Below, piece after piece: positions 63,915-64,000 of a stretch of DNA of 64,000 nt. Position numbers and translations under genes: made by a program. Position 1 is the stretch's first letter, and every line of letters starts with the position of its first letter. The stretch lies in NCBI RefSeq assembly GCF_019175285.1, contig NC_056527.1, forward strand, positions 117,321,418 through 117,385,417, in the 5' to 3' direction. Under the pieces are notes generated by a model. That model did not search any database and had not been told where the DNA came from. It worked only from the letters and a program-made list of their open reading frames with translations. Origin of the DNA: Sceloporus undulatus. Its lineage: Eukaryota; Chordata; Lepidosauria; Squamata; Phrynosomatidae.

Positions 63915-64000
63915 CTTTGCAGAATTTGTTGTTGTGATCCTTCAAGTCCTTTCTGACTTATTTCAGCCCTAAGATGACCCTACCATTGGGTTTTCTTGGC
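63915..64000 (-). repeat. tRNA-derived SINE tail, antisense, cut by window end
   Basis: TTGTTGTTGTGATCCTTCAAG and TGACTTATTTCAGCCC, then ATTGGGTTTTCTTGGC at the last base. The head must lie beyond 64000. Confidence 0.75.

Larger units (their letters stand above)
42613..64000 (+). other. SLC2A4: SLC2A4 intron 1 (inferred, runs past window end)
   Basis: No stretch matching the second GLUT4 exon (expected [20 protein letters not shown]-like) was seen by eye on the plus strand up to 64000, so the intron appears longer than 21 kb. A short or diverged exon could have been missed. Confidence 0.45.

Overview
The window is nuclear DNA of a vertebrate, most likely a squamate reptile (lizard). The evidence is intron-split host genes plus a characteristic repeat load: tRNA-derived SINEs with CAA/ACA tails, 5S rRNA-derived SINEs, a Bov-B (RTE) LINE, CR1/L2-group LINE ends carrying (AAT)n tails, hAT elements with 8-bp duplications, Tigger-like elements and very many short palindromic MITEs. 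The species cannot be read from the sequence; an iguanian lizard is my guess.

Three host genes can be read. (1) ACAP1, minus strand: only the first coding exon (87-139) lies here, inside a GC-rich first-exon region; the gene continues off the left edge. (2) CLDN7 (claudin-7), minus strand: complete, with four coding exons at 27140-26918, 10072-9908, 7264-7180 and 5856-5688, encoding 213 residues. Its 3' UTR probably reaches about 4120. (3) SLC2A4 (GLUT4), plus strand: only the first coding exon (42568-42612) is present, and the rest lies beyond the right edge. CLDN7 and SLC2A4 are divergent neighbours, as in mammals (human 17p13.1). ACAP1 directly downstream of CLDN7 differs from the mammalian order as I know it, where ELP5 lies tail-to-tail with CLDN7 and ACAP1 is further away.

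Layout: 1-510 ACAP1 first exon; 540-4100 CR1, SINE and MITE debris; 4120-27215 the CLDN7 transcription unit, with a 16.8-kb intron 1 filled by repeats and a degenerate short-unit array next to exon 1; 27215-42400 the CLDN7/SLC2A4 intergenic region, with duplicated E-box segments near CLDN7 and a long polypyrimidine tract near SLC2A4; 42613-64000 SLC2A4 intron 1 (my reading), holding a Bov-B LINE broken by two later insertions and dozens of SINEs and MITEs.

No prokaryotic system, CRISPR array, virus-like element or new protein-coding system was found. The most notable signals are structural: an inverted, perfectly matching 55-bp piece of Bov-B inside an insertion in that same Bov-B; fold-back duplications within SINEs; a SINE tail forming the region just upstream of the last CLDN7 3' splice site; a degenerate array of 30-45 bp units in CLDN7 intron 1; and a three-copy ~170-bp pyrimidine minisatellite upstream of SLC2A4. 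Repeat boundaries without target duplications are approximate, about +/-15 bp.
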